64,000 nucleotides of DNA from positions 136,501 through 200,500 of the forward strand of contig CANJKZ010000783.1 of the NCBI GenBank assembly GCA_947471745.1. Direction: 5' to 3'. The translations under genes were made by a program, and so were the position numbers. Of the stretch, positions 44,140 through 53,840 are shown one piece after another (positions within the stretch are counted from its first letter, which is position 1; every line of letters begins with the position of its first letter). A model generated the notes under the pieces. The model was given only the letters and a program-made list of their open reading frames with translations. It was not told where the DNA came from and did no database searches. Origin of the DNA: Closterium sp. Naga37s-1 (lineage: Eukaryota > Streptophyta > Zygnematophyceae > Desmidiales > Closteriaceae).

Positions 44140-44452
44140 GAGCCTGCTTTGCTTTGCTTGACTGGTCTTGTGACCTCTTGTTCTCCCCCACTTTGCCTAT
44201 GGGGGTGTGTCAAACTTATATGCTATAGTCTGTGTAGGCTGTAGTGGGGTACAACACTTTAGGTACAACACTACAGCCTACACAGACTATAGCATATAAG
44301 TTTGACACACCCCCATAGGCAAAGTAGTGGCAAAGTAGTACAGACTGAGCCTGCTTTGCTTTGCTTGACTGGTCTTGTGACCTCTTGTTCTCCCCCACTT
44401 TGCCTATGGGGGTGTGTCAAACTTATATGCTATAGTCTGTGTAGGCTGTAGT
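44140..44452. repeat. Forward-inverted-forward rearrangement of the 3' LTR junction
   Basis: 44140-44245 (RNA 3' end, polypurine tract and first part of the LTR) recurs directly at 44347-44452 (offset 207). Between them, 44270-44325 is a perfect 56-bp reverse complement of 44190-44245, separated from it by a 24-bp spacer. This makes a strong potential hairpin. Confidence 0.92.
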
Positions 44453-44908
44453 GTTGTAGTGTTCCCGTCTACCTTCTACGCGACACTCACCTCAACCGTT
44501 TTCCCGCCACCTCGCCTGTCGCAACCCAACCTCATGGCTCGGCTGGTAACCCTCGCTCCGGGCCTCCGCTTCGGCAATTCCCGACCTCAGTCCCAACCAC
44601 AGTCATAGGCCCGTCACGCATCTCCCACAGTTCGTACCATTATCGATGTGGCCTTCGCTATATATTTCTCGTTCATTCATTCGCTCAATGTACTGTTTTG
44701 CTTCGAAAGTGCAATTCTTGCTCGTATCCGTTTTGCAGTTGTTGGGCACTTGTAGGTAATGAGTTGAGGAGATCAGTCATGGGATGTAAATTTGAAAATT
44801 AACACGCTGGACTGCTGGAAACACGTTCTACAATGTGAGAAACCCAGCCCAAGGTCCACATTTGTATCACGTACTCAAATTGGCGTGTACACTTAGCAAA
44901 GCCAACAA
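44453..44908. other. Flank, possibly the end of the interrupted Gypsy fragment
   Basis: The first 150 bp or so is C-rich and could belong to the Gypsy C-terminal region. This is tentative. After about 44.64 kb the sequence becomes AT-richer with no recognisable feature. Confidence 0.4.
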
Positions 44909-45245
44909 TCACTTCACTTTCTTTAGCTTCCTGCAGAGGGCGTTAGCGTTATTGTTATGCATAAAACGAATGTAAGGGAGGGACAAACTCATTTGCATTA
45001 ACCCACGGACTTCAGCCAGACTCCCTGGCCCCATGTCCAAAGAATACTTGAAGCTGTAGCGCTTGCGGCGACCACTTGCGTCACTGGTGATGTTAGTACA
45101 CGTCAGTGGGTTGCCTCCAGCTGTATCACTGCAGGATGTGGCGCTGGCTGTTGTAGGCGCGGCTCCACCAGATTTGATGTTGAATACTTTGACGAGATAA
45201 GTGAGATAGTATTTCGCAGCTGAATCTCTGGCAGCAGGGCATTGC
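44909..45245 (-). CDS. Hypothetical C-terminal ORF, cut on its 5' side by element E
   Basis: About 112 codons open on the minus strand, ending in a Lys-rich tail (CRKLKKVK). It includes a small Thr/Ser/Cys/Gly stretch (SATSCSDTAGGNPLTCTN) and a hydrophobic-basic mix (YYLTYLVKVFNIK). The ORF reaches the ATTGC target site of E, and any ATG further upstream comes from the LTR, so the true start would lie on the other side of E, past 53840. I recognise no family, and the open frame alone is weak support. It could be non-coding. Confidence 0.25.
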
Positions 45246-45718
45246 TGTAACAAGACGGAATTCACCATGCGAGATTCATGGGAATTCTCGAACGGGTCCT
45301 TCCTAGCTAGCTACGAACAACAACACTTGCTAGCCTCGAGTCTTTCCCCTTATCCCTGTCAGGATGGTTAGTACAGCGGAGCATAGCATCGAGGCGTGAT
45401 GTCGAGATGCTATGCTAGATTGAGTAGCGATACGGTCTTCCTATCCGAGTCGCGCCTCTCTTCTCCTAGGATAAATATTTCTTCTCTGATTCTTGTTGTA
45501 TCATCTCATCCTTGGATCTCTTGCTAGTCTAATTTCAGAATCTCCTTCTTGATCTCTCTTCTACGTCTCTTGGAGCTAGGCCTCCTCCCTCTCTAGCCTA
45601 GCTTCTCTCCCTTCCGCTGCAATGTTCTTCTTTCTTCTTCTTAGCTACGGCGCCGCTCTCCTCGCTAGGCCGGCCAGGCCAGGCGCGCCGTGCGCCGCTG
45701 CGCCGTAGCCTTGTTTCA
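45246..45718 (+). repeat. Element E 5' LTR, 473 bp, with TATA-like box and palindrome
   Basis: ATAAATATTT at 45471-45480 is a plausible TATA box, followed by a long pyrimidine-rich stretch. AGCATAGCATC (45380-45390) and its perfect reverse complement (45406-45416) form an 11-bp stem upstream of it. The 3' copy of this stem is imperfect. Confidence 0.92.
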
Positions 45719-45733
45719 TTGGTATCAGAGCTG
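45719..45733 (+). promoter_or_regulatory. Element E primer binding site
   Basis: TTGGTATCAGAGCTG, starting one base after the LTR, matches the plant initiator-Met primer site. Confidence 0.88.
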
Positions 45734-46643
45734 TTTACGTTCCTAAGCTTCTACTCGTACTAAGCTAGCTACTTCTCTTCACATATTCTATTCTCGTCCT
45801 TAGCTAGCTACTACTACTCTTCGCTTCGATTTCTGCTACTACTTCGACATGTCCTACGTTGGAGCAACTACGAGGGTTTCTTGCACCTGATGGCGAGGAA
45901 CTTCTTGCTCCAAGTTTGAATCGAAATCTGTTTTGGTGTTGGCGAGATTCGTGAACCTGTGATTGGGCGAATTTCAGCCAGAAATCTTGGGAGCAGTATT
46001 TCGAATTTCGAAGTGACCCTGCTGCTCAAAGAATTTTCTACTACACTACTTTGACCTACACTCGAATTCTCTGAACTGAGGTGAAGTTGGGTAAAAAACG
46101 TTCTGAAATCCAATTTATTGACCTGAAAACTTTCTGCTGAAGAATTTCTACTTGGTCTTCAAAGCTGATTCCAACATCTTTGGCGTTCGTGCATCTTGTG
46201 TCTGACCTCTACAATCTGATTCCTTTGCTGAAAACTGAAAAACAATTATATTCTTATGTGTTCTTGCTTTTGCTCTGATACTTCTGATTGTCAAGAGAGC
46301 AATTGCAAGCAGGACAATCATGTGTCTAAATTCTATCTTTCCTCTTTTCTGATTCTAGAAACTTCCCTGCTCCTAGTCCAAAGCTCTGTAACATATAAAG
46401 AGCTGAAGCACTTTATTTCACCCTTCTAGTGAATCCACAAGGTTTGCTTGGCTATGAAGGAAGCTTGTATCTCTTACTTTCTACATCTCTTCTAGGCATA
46501 TTTGGCGGTATGGCTGGACGTGCTAAAGGCACCAGCGTTGAGGCAGCTTGGTATGGGTTGTGCCGTTCAGTAAGAAGCGCCATAGCTGAGAAAGCATGGA
46601 CTTAGTGGAAACTGTCCACAACCATTGATCAAGGGCTGCATAT
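45734..46643 (+). other. Element E interior, left part (non-coding)
   Basis: AT-rich sequence with many CTAGCTA motifs at first, then short frames only. The longest ATG frame near the right end (from 46511) is about 30 codons. Ends with CATAT, the left target duplication of F. Confidence 0.7.
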
Positions 46644-47442
46644 TGTTATAGTCACAATAGGCTTGAATGTGCCTAAAACGAAAGATAGAGAGCACAGACG
46701 GATTTCTGCACAGCGGCTTCAAACGTTGATAGCGTTCTGCTCACAGCTGCAAATGACTTGATTCAAATTGGATCTGGAGCGTCTTCACGTCGTCTACAAT
46801 AATCAATTTAGATTGCACGATTTGATAAAGAATTGACGACACAGCGTCGGTTTGAACGAACGGTACTATGGCAGCCACTATAGTCTTAGAACACAAGATA
46901 GGAAGAGTTACGAGTTGGGAATGAATCCCAGCTCCTACAAACCCCAAGAGCCGAGGTACAGTGATGTGGAACAGTGCCACACTGTCCCCAACCACGAAGG
47001 GTCTCGAAACTACCCTTCACTAGTGCCTACACCAAGTGAAATGTTACACTACACAAAGTAATGTAACTATCTTCAATATCTTGAGGTGTACCCTTTTTGG
47101 CGAGCTTCGAAATCACTTGAGGATTGACACCAAGGCTCGGGCTCTTCATCACAAACTCATCCTTGAGTTCTTGATGGGTCTGCTGCACACACCTGCGACA
47201 CGCCAAACGTTCGACACAGGACAAAATAGAAACCGCGCGCGAGACACAAACGACCGCGTAACACGCGTCTAGCGATAACTCGCTATTGACTTGACACACA
47301 CACTCGACATCATGACTCAACATTCACACACAATTATAAGCATGAAATATATATTATCCCATGCCCTCATACCATTCCATACACACACACATTCATGCAC
47401 ACGGACAACAAGCCGAGTGCAAACCGTAGGGTTGCACCAACA
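46644..47442 (-). repeat. Copia-F 3' LTR, 799 bp
   Basis: On the plus strand begins TGTTATAGTC and ends GCACCAACA. The AT-rich ATATATATT near 47348-47356 is the TATA-like tract. Confidence 0.95.
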
Positions 47443-47455
47443 AACTCCCCCTCGG
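47443..47455 (-). promoter_or_regulatory. Copia-F polypurine tract
   Basis: Sense CCGAGGGGGAGTT abuts the 3' LTR, identical to the tract in G. Confidence 0.85.
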
Positions 47456-47483
47456 ATTGTTGGCCTTAGGATATGTTGCTCTC

Positions 47484-50400
47484 TCAGTTCAGAGCCATCC
47501 CAGCCAGCTTGCAACACTTCCAATGCTGCTGCTCCACCAGCCTCTTGGTCATCATGTCAGCCGGCTGCCCCGTGGTCTTCACGTAGCGCAACTCAACTTC
47601 ACCCGCGGTTACCATGCTCCTCGTCCAATGCCACTTCACTCTCATGTGCTTCGTGAGTCCATGCAACACAGGGTTCTTAGCAAGAGCAATGGCACCCTGG
47701 CTGTCACAGTACAGTGGGGTAGGTCCTTGCTGCTCCTCCCCCAATTCAGCCAACAAACGCCGCTGCCACACAATCTCCCGTACGGCACGGAAGAGTGCCA
47801 TGTACTCGGACTCCACCGAGCTCAAAGCTTGGTCAACCTGCTTCTTGCTCTCCCAAGCAGTTGGGCCTCCACCAACACAGCATATGAAGCCTCCCACACT
47901 TGTCATGTCCTCTGGTTCTGATGCATATGAAGCATCCGAGTAGGCGGTGAGGAACAAACGCCCGGGTTCAACACCATCCGCGCCCTTTTGGCGCCTTTGT
48001 GCCGCCGCCGAGTATTGCAGCCCAGCGGTCGGTGTTTGGCCAAGATACTTGGCCACCCTCATTCCAGCTGCTACCTGCTCCTCATTAGGGCATTGCACAA
48101 CCCTAGCCAGCTGCCCGGTAGCAAACGCGACGTCCGGTCGGGTGTTTACCGCCGCATACATGAGGCTGCCCACCAACGAGTGAAATCGGCGCCTCTCCTC
48201 TTCACCAACGCTCTCCTCCTCTGGTCCCTTCACACACTTGAACCCAGAGGGAAAGGGTGTAGCCACATGGCCTTCACTCTGCCCAAAGTTGGCAGCCAAT
48301 GCCTCCAGGTACTTTCGTTGATGCACCCGCATGCACCGCTTCTCCACATCTCGTTCGATGTGGAGCCCAAGGTAGAAGCTCACGTCACCAAGGGCCTTGC
48401 ACTTGAACTTGTCTTGAAGCTTCAGCATCACCTCCTTCACAAGGTCAGAAGAGGGTGAGAAAATGAGGATGTCATCCACATAAACCACCATGAAACTCCT
48501 CTGCTCCCCCTCGCCAAGCATGAACAAGGAGTGATCGGCCGTTGAGGGAGTGAAGCCGATCCCCTCCAACACTTCGCGCAGCTTCATGTACCATTGCCTA
48601 GGGGCCTGCTTCAGCCCATAGAGGGCCTTCTTCAGCTTCCACACTCTGCCACTACCATCATCAAACCCCTCTGGCTGCGCCATAAAAATCTCCTCCTCAA
48701 GGATGCCGTTAAGGAATGCCGTTACGATGTCCATTTGCTTTACTACCCATCCTTTGATGGCGGCTCCCGCGAATAGGGTTCGCAGCGTCGTCGGCTTCAC
48801 CACAGGGGCAAACAGCTCCTTGAAGTCCACCTTCTCCTTCTGCTGGTACCCCCTGGCTACAAGCCTAGACTTGTAGCGCTCGATCTTGCTGTCGGCATCC
48901 GACTTGATTTTGAAGAGCCACTTGGACGTTATCGCTGTACGCCCCTCCGGTAGCTCCACCAATTCAAACGTGTCATTCTCCTCGATGCTCTTCAGCTCAC
49001 TCTCCATGGCCTTCTTCCACTCCTCAGCATCACTACTCTCCAAAGCCTCCTTGAGAGTTGCTGGTTCTCCCGGCATCTCCACTGGAGAGAAGAACGCGAA
49101 GGCACACTCCTCGTAGTCACTCTCCTCGTCGTCTCCGACCATCATTGCCGCTCCGGCCAGGGCTGTCTTGCCCTGCTTTCCCGGCGCATCATAGGTCAGC
49201 CTATTAGGGGGTTGAACTCTCCTCTTCCCCCTTCCTTCCTCCTCAGCTGCAGGGACTTGAAGGCCTTGGCGTTGCTGCGGTGTGGCTCGAATCCGTGGAG
49301 CACTTGTAGTACGGGAAGGAAGTGACGGTGCACGCTCGCTCACTTGCTGCACCTCCTCCTCTTCTTCCTCTGCATCATTGGCCTCCTCTCCCCCATTCAC
49401 AAGGGAGGATTGCCTTGTGGTCGTGCTGCCGCTGCTCAGTTCCAAAGGCAGCTCCACATGCTCCAAACCGGAACTCTTCACCTCCCCAAACCGCACGCCT
49501 ATCTTCGCCTCATTCTCCGCCTTCCAATCCTTGTACATGAGGTTCTCCATGAACTTGCAGTCCCTGCTCACCAAGAACTTCTTGGTGAATGGGTCCCAAA
49601 GAAGCCATCCCTTGCTGTTTTGAGCCATGCCCAAGTGCACGGCCCACACCGCCTTGGCACCAAGCTTGTTGTGCCGAAGATGCTTAGGCACGAGCGCCAT
49701 GCACATGCACCCGAACACCCGAAGCATATCCACCTTTGGCTTCCTTCCTAGCCACTCCACATAGGGCACCCATTTGTCTGCTCCCACATGAGTCAAGGCT
49801 CTGTTCTTGGCCACACACGCGCTCCGCACCGCATCAGGCCAGAAATAGTCGGGTAGCCCGGCTTCAATGAGCAACCCGCGTGCCGCCTCCGTGATTGTGC
49901 GGTTCGCTCGCTCGGCGATGCCGTTCATTGCAGGGGAGTATGGCATGGTGAGGGAGTGCCGAATACCATTCTTCTTCAGCCACAACCCAAACTCCTTGCT
50001 CAGGAACTCTCCCCCTCGATCGGTGCGGATTGACTTGACTAGACGGTCTTGTTGCCGCTCCACCATCGGGAACCAATCCGTCTTCAACGTTTCACCCACG
50101 TCGCTCTTCTTGGCCAGCACGTACACCCAAGTCATGCGGGTGTAGACGTCGACAATGGTGAGAAAATACTCAGCTCCAGCAGCTCCAAGCTTCAGGGGGG
50201 CCACCACGTCCATCACCACCTCATCAAGCGGTGCCTTTGCCGTTGCCTCCGAACTAGGGAACGGAAACCGGGTGAACTTGGCTTGAATGCACGTCGGGCA
50301 GCCAAGCACCTCATCGGGCTCCCCCTTCACACGTATGCCAGCAACCATCTCATTCTTCACTAGCTGCTGCAAGATGGGCAGGGCCACATGCCCCATGCGC

Positions 50401-52253
50401 CGATGCAAGGTGGGCCAATCACACTCCCTCGTAGCCGAAGTTGGATTGGAGAATGCCGCGCTCGCAATAGCGCCCCACATACTCTCTCCGTAGTCCTCCT
50501 CCGCTGCTGCCTCTGGGTTCTCCTCACCCTTTTGCTGCTCCTTGGTTGCTGCACCACTCTCCTTAGGTTCACTGAACTTGCTGGTCCCTCCAGGTTTGCT
50601 CTTCTTGAGCTCATTCTCCTTAGCGCGACCGTTCGCGCCATCGTCGCTACCGACCGCTCCATCCTTGGTGCTGATGCTTGCTGCCACTTGCCTCTCCTTA
50701 GGCATAGGGACCACTGGGATCTGCCACATCTCGTTGTAGACATCCCTGTCTTCATGAAGGTCCCAAAGAATTCGATCGCCAAGCCTTGCGGTGTAGGTCT
50801 TGGCTCCCTTCGAGTTCGTGTCCATGCCGGCCTTTGCCAAGCGCCGCACGGAAATCAGGTTTGCAGCAAGGCTGGGCACCCAAAGCACGTTCTTGAGGCC
50901 CACCATCTTCTCATCAGCACCCTTGAACATGGCCTTGCCCATGCCTTTCACCTCTGCTCGCTGCCCCAAAGCCGATGTGACATGCTTCACCGGTGACGGC
51001 TCGAGTTCGGTGAGCAAGTCCGGGCGAGGTGTCATGCTATAGGTAGCGCCACTATCAATCACCCAATAGTCCAGGGGGTGTAGGGTCACCTTCCCCACAG
51101 CTGCTGGCTCCTCAAAGCCTTCATCCTTCTCTGGACCAGCCGGTACTTGCGTCGACACGAAGTAGAATAGATCCGGGTATCGATCGTCGCTCGGGTCCTT
51201 GTCGTTGTCTCCGCTCTTCATGTTTGCAGCTCCGCCACCGCGACCGCCACGGCCTCCACGGCCTCGTCCTCTCCCTCCTCCTGCTCCTCTACCCTCTTGG
51301 CCTTGATCAGGGGTCCAACCATCAGGGAGTTTGTAGCAGTCGCGCCACATGTGTCCGCTCTTGTGGCAATAGTGACACTCGCCGTCGAATCGGCCGCGAC
51401 CGCGTCCGTAGCTCTTGTCGTCGCTGCCGTAACCGCCACTCATGCGGCCTCCGCCGAAGTTGCTGCCACCAAACCTTCCTCCCCCTCGTCCTCTGCCTCT
51501 TCCTCGACCATATCCACGGCCGATGCTCGCTGCCCCAGCGCCATCCGCACTCGCCAACTCACGGCGGCGGAAATCCTCTTGAAGGATAGCTCGCTTCACG
51601 TCTTCAAGCGAGAGGCGGGGCAAGTCGCGATTAAGGTTGATGATGAGCGAGGACCATGACTCTGGGAGTAAGGCCAGCAACTTGGTCTTCTTTTGGAGCT
51701 CACTGTAGTTCAAATCAGCTCCCTCAAGCCGCGTCAACAAGTCGAAGAATTTCTGCACCCCTTCTTCAACCGCTTCGTTTTCTTCAATTCGTAGTGCCGC
51801 CATTTGCCGTTCCAACACCACCGCTACCGCCGCTGTTGCAGGAGCATGTACACCCTTGAGAGCAGCCCATGCCTTTGGTCCTTTCTCTGGTTCACGCTGG
51901 AATGGCTTGATGTGACGGATCTGACTGCTCCCAAACGCTTGCCCAAGTAAGAGATAGCCTTGTGCGCTCTTCCGCACCCACGGGCTCTTCTCCGGGTCGT
52001 TCTCGGGGCGCTTCTCCGTTCCTTCCATCACCTCCAGCAGGTCATAGTGGTCAAAGATGTTCTCCATCTTGAAGGACCATTCAGCAAAGTTGTCACCGTT
52101 GAACTTGTCAAGCCCAAACACCCTAGGCTCATCCCTAGGTGGGCCAAGACTTGGTTGCATGGGCGCCATGGCTGAATCACGGGGTTGGCCTTGAGCTTGA
52201 GCTTCTCCACTGCCACCAGCACCTCTGCCACCCCTTTCCTCAGGTCCAGACAT
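47484..52253 (-). CDS. Copia-F gag-pol polyprotein, 1589 aa
   Basis: Start chosen at MSGPEERG because it is shared with G. Upstream in-frame codons in F come from the LTR and primer site and differ between the two copies. Gag has GLDKFNGDNFAEWSFKM near residue 49 and Arg/Gly repeats around 240-285. The CCHC knuckle CHYCHKSGHMWRDC is near 292. Protease has WVIDSGATYSM near 399 and pre-integrase LHRRMGHVALP near 613. Integrase core spans about 680-800, with RTDRGGEF and NGIAERANR. RT spans about 1105-1350, with YVDDILIF near 1258. RNase H has YSDASYAS near 1438 and CDSQGAIAL near 1516. One frame covers gag and pol without any break, so the products would be released by the element's own protease. 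Confidence 0.95.
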   Translation of the reverse strand: MSGPEERGGRGAGGSGEAQAQGQPRDSAMAPMQPSLGPPRDEPRVFGLDKFNGDNFAEWSFKMENIFDHYDLLEVMEGTEKRPENDPEKSPWVRKSAQGYLLLGQAFGSSQIRHIKPFQREPEKGPKAWAALKGVHAPATAAVAVVLERQMAALRIEENEAVEEGVQKFFDLLTRLEGADLNYSELQKKTKLLALLPESWSSLIINLNRDLPRLSLEDVKRAILQEDFRRRELASADGAGAASIGRGYGRGRGRGRGGGRFGGSNFGGGRMSGGYGSDDKSYGRGRGRFDGECHYCHKSGHMWRDCYKLPDGWTPDQGQEGRGAGGGRGRGRGGRGGRGGGAANMKSGDNDKDPSDDRYPDLFYFVSTQVPAGPEKDEGFEEPAAVGKVTLHPLDYWVIDSGATYSMTPRPDLLTELEPSPVKHVTSALGQRAEVKGMGKAMFKGADEKMVGLKNVLWVPSLAANLISVRRLAKAGMDTNSKGAKTYTARLGDRILWDLHEDRDVYNEMWQIPVVPMPKERQVAASISTKDGAVGSDDGANGRAKENELKKSKPGGTSKFSEPKESGAATKEQQKGEENPEAAAEEDYGESMWGAIASAAFSNPTSATRECDWPTLHRRMGHVALPILQQLVKNEMVAGIRVKGEPDEVLGCPTCIQAKFTRFPFPSSEATAKAPLDEVVMDVVAPLKLGAAGAEYFLTIVDVYTRMTWVYVLAKKSDVGETLKTDWFPMVERQQDRLVKSIRTDRGGEFLSKEFGLWLKKNGIRHSLTMPYSPAMNGIAERANRTITEAARGLLIEAGLPDYFWPDAVRSACVAKNRALTHVGADKWVPYVEWLGRKPKVDMLRVFGCMCMALVPKHLRHNKLGAKAVWAVHLGMAQNSKGWLLWDPFTKKFLVSRDCKFMENLMYKDWKAENEAKIGVRFGEVKSSGLEHVELPLELSSGSTTTRQSSLVNGGEEANDAEEEEEEVQQVSERAPSLPSRTTSAPRIRATPQQRQGLQVPAAEEEGRGKRRVQPPNRLTYDAPGKQGKTALAGAAMMVGDDEESDYEECAFAFFSPVEMPGEPATLKEALESSDAEEWKKAMESELKSIEENDTFELVELPEGRTAITSKWLFKIKSDADSKIERYKSRLVARGYQQKEKVDFKELFAPVVKPTTLRTLFAGAAIKGWVVKQMDIVTAFLNGILEEEIFMAQPEGFDDGSGRVWKLKKALYGLKQAPRQWYMKLREVLEGIGFTPSTADHSLFMLGEGEQRSFMVVYVDDILIFSPSSDLVKEVMLKLQDKFKCKALGDVSFYLGLHIERDVEKRCMRVHQRKYLEALAANFGQSEGHVATPFPSGFKCVKGPEEESVGEEERRRFHSLVGSLMYAAVNTRPDVAFATGQLARVVQCPNEEQVAAGMRVAKYLGQTPTAGLQYSAAAQRRQKGADGVEPGRLFLTAYSDASYASEPEDMTSVGGFICCVGGGPTAWESKKQVDQALSSVESEYMALFRAVREIVWQRRLLAELGEEQQGPTPLYCDSQGAIALAKNPVLHGLTKHMRVKWHWTRSMVTAGEVELRYVKTTGQPADMMTKRLVEQQHWKCCKLAGMALN

Positions 52254-52272
52254 TGTCGAAACTGCTCCAAGG

Positions 52273-52286
52273 GCTCTGATACCACT
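52273..52286 (-). promoter_or_regulatory. Copia-F primer binding site
   Basis: Sense AGTGGTATCAGAGC directly after the 5' LTR end, the same as in A and G. Confidence 0.9.
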
Positions 52287-53106
52287 TGTTATAGTCACAA
52301 TAGGCTTGAATGTGCCTAAAACGAAAGATAGAGAGCACAGACGGATTTCTGCACAGCAGCTTCAAACGTTAATAGCGTTCTGCTCACAGCTGCAAATGAC
52401 TTGATTCAAATTGGATCTGGAGCGTCTTCACGTCGTCTACAATTATCAATTTAGATTGCACGATTTGATAAAGAATTGACGACACAGCGTCGGTTTGAAC
52501 GAACGGTACTATGGCAGCCACTATAGTCTTAGAACACAAGATAGGAAGAGTTACGAGTTGGGAATGAATCCCAGCTCCTACAAACCCCAAGAGCCGAGGT
52601 ACAGTGATGTGGAACAGTGCCACACTGTCCCCAACCACGAAGGGTCTCGAAACTACCCTTCACTAGTGCCTACACCAAGTGAAATGTTACACTACACAAA
52701 GTAATGTAACTATCTTCAATATCTTGAGGTGTACCCTTTTTGGCGAGCTTCGAAATCACTTGAGGATTGACACCAAGGCTCGGGCTCTTCATCACAAACT
52801 CATCCTTGAGTTCTTGATGGGTCTGCTGCACACACCTGCGACACGCCAAACGTTCGACACAGGACAAAATAGAAACCGCGCATGACAAAATAGAAACCGC
52901 GCGCGAGACACAAACGACCGCGTAACACGCGTCTAGCGATAACTCGCTATTGACTCGACACACACACTCGACATCATGACTCAACATTCACACACAATTA
53001 TAAGCATGAAATATATATTATCCCATGCCCTCATACCATTCCATACACACACACATTCACGCACACGGACAACAAGCCGAGTGCAAACCGTAGGGTTGCA
53101 CCAACA
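52287..53106 (-). repeat. Copia-F 5' LTR, 820 bp
   Basis: Contains a two-unit tandem of GACAAAATAGAAACCGCG-type sequence near 52.86-52.91 kb, where the 3' LTR has one unit. G has two units in both LTRs. Confidence 0.95.
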
Positions 53107-53367
53107 CATATGACCGCAAGAAGCTGTAGTATGGGCTGCAGCTATATGCCGGCCCCCCTGGTTTCTCTTCTGGATATTCTCCTCTGAGGTTTGAAGAAAA
53201 CTGAAGATCCAGTGAAGACCTGGAGCATAGTCCAAGCTTATCTTGTAAATATTTCCAGATCTAGACTTTTAGGAAATGTGATGTCTCGTTGATATTTTCT
53301 GGTTTTAGACCCTTGACTAGTTAGAAAGAGAAAGCATCGGGACGATGCTTCTTAGGGAGGGGAATCA
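53107..53367 (+). other. Element E interior, right part with hairpin and polypurine tract
   Basis: No coding sequence. AAGCATCG/CGATGCTT (53332-53350, 3-base loop) forms a perfect 8-bp stem immediately before the purine-rich tract TTAGGGAGGGGAATCA (53352-53367), which abuts the 3' LTR. Confidence 0.75.
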
Positions 53368-53840
53368 TGTAACAAGACGGAATTCACCATGCGAGATGCA
53401 TGGGAATTCTCGAACGGGTCCTTCCTAGCTAGCTACGAACAACAACACTTGCTAGCCTCGGGTCTTTCCCCTTATCCCTGTCAGGATGGTTAGTACAGCG
53501 GGGCACAGCATCGTGGCGTGATGTCGAGATGCTATGCTAGATTGAGTAGCGACACGGTCTTCCTATCCGAGTCGCGCCTCTCTTCTCCTAGGATAAATAT
53601 TTCTTCTCTGATTCTTGTTGTATCATCTCATCCTTGGATCTCTTGCTAGTCTAATTTCAGAATCTCCTTCTTGATCTCTCTTCTACGTCTCTTGGAGCTA
53701 GGCCTCCTCCCTCTCTAGCCTAGCTTCTCTCCCTTCCGCTGCAATGTTCTTCTTTCTTCTTCTTAGCTACGGCGCCGCTCTCCTCGCTAGGCCGGCCAGG
53801 CCAGCTGCGCCGTGCGCCGCTGCGCCGTAGCCTTGTTTCA
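53368..53840 (+). repeat. Element E 3' LTR, 473 bp
   Basis: Matches 45246-45718 at offset 8122, with about eight substitutions by eye. Followed by ATTGC. Confidence 0.93.

Larger units (their letters stand above)
37749..44452 (+). mobile_element. Family-B Copia, copy 4 (few breaks; rearranged 3' end)
   Basis: A 126-bp 5' LTR, primer site, leader arrays, gag and pol in family-B order, closely similar to copy 2 and without its foreign block. The 3' end is unusual: the beginning of the 3' LTR is present in forward, inverted and forward orientation. Inserted next to, and probably into, the Gypsy fragment. About two or three breaks. A target duplication could not be confirmed because of the rearrangement. 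Confidence 0.87.
46644..53106 (-). mobile_element. Copia-F, whole-looking Ty1/copia inserted in element E
   Basis: LTRs of 799 bp (3', left) and 820 bp (5', right), primer site, polypurine tract, one uninterrupted polyprotein frame, and a perfect CATAT target duplication (46639-46643 and 53107-53111). The LTRs differ at five bases, plus one 21-bp repeat unit present in the right copy. Sister of G, with polyproteins about 99% identical (about 17 differences by eye in 1589 residues). Looks whole. Confidence 0.95.
45246..53840 (+). mobile_element. Element E: LTR retroelement without recognisable coding sequence, hosting F
   Basis: 473-bp LTRs (45246-45718 and 53368-53840) bounded by TG/CA, with a perfect ATTGC target duplication (45241-45245 and 53841-53845). 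It has a Met-type primer site and a polypurine tract. With the inserted F removed from the count, its own interior is only about 1.18 kb, and I find no gag, protease, RT or integrase in it. That makes it a small non-autonomous (LARD/TRIM-like) element. The LTRs differ at about eight positions, so it is older than F. Orientation plus, from primer site and tract. Confidence 0.88.

Noticed and set aside
48594-48776. Many 60-200 codon frames opposite the F and G polyproteins
   Set aside because: They occur in mirror image in both copies because they are antisense shadows of the same coding sequence.
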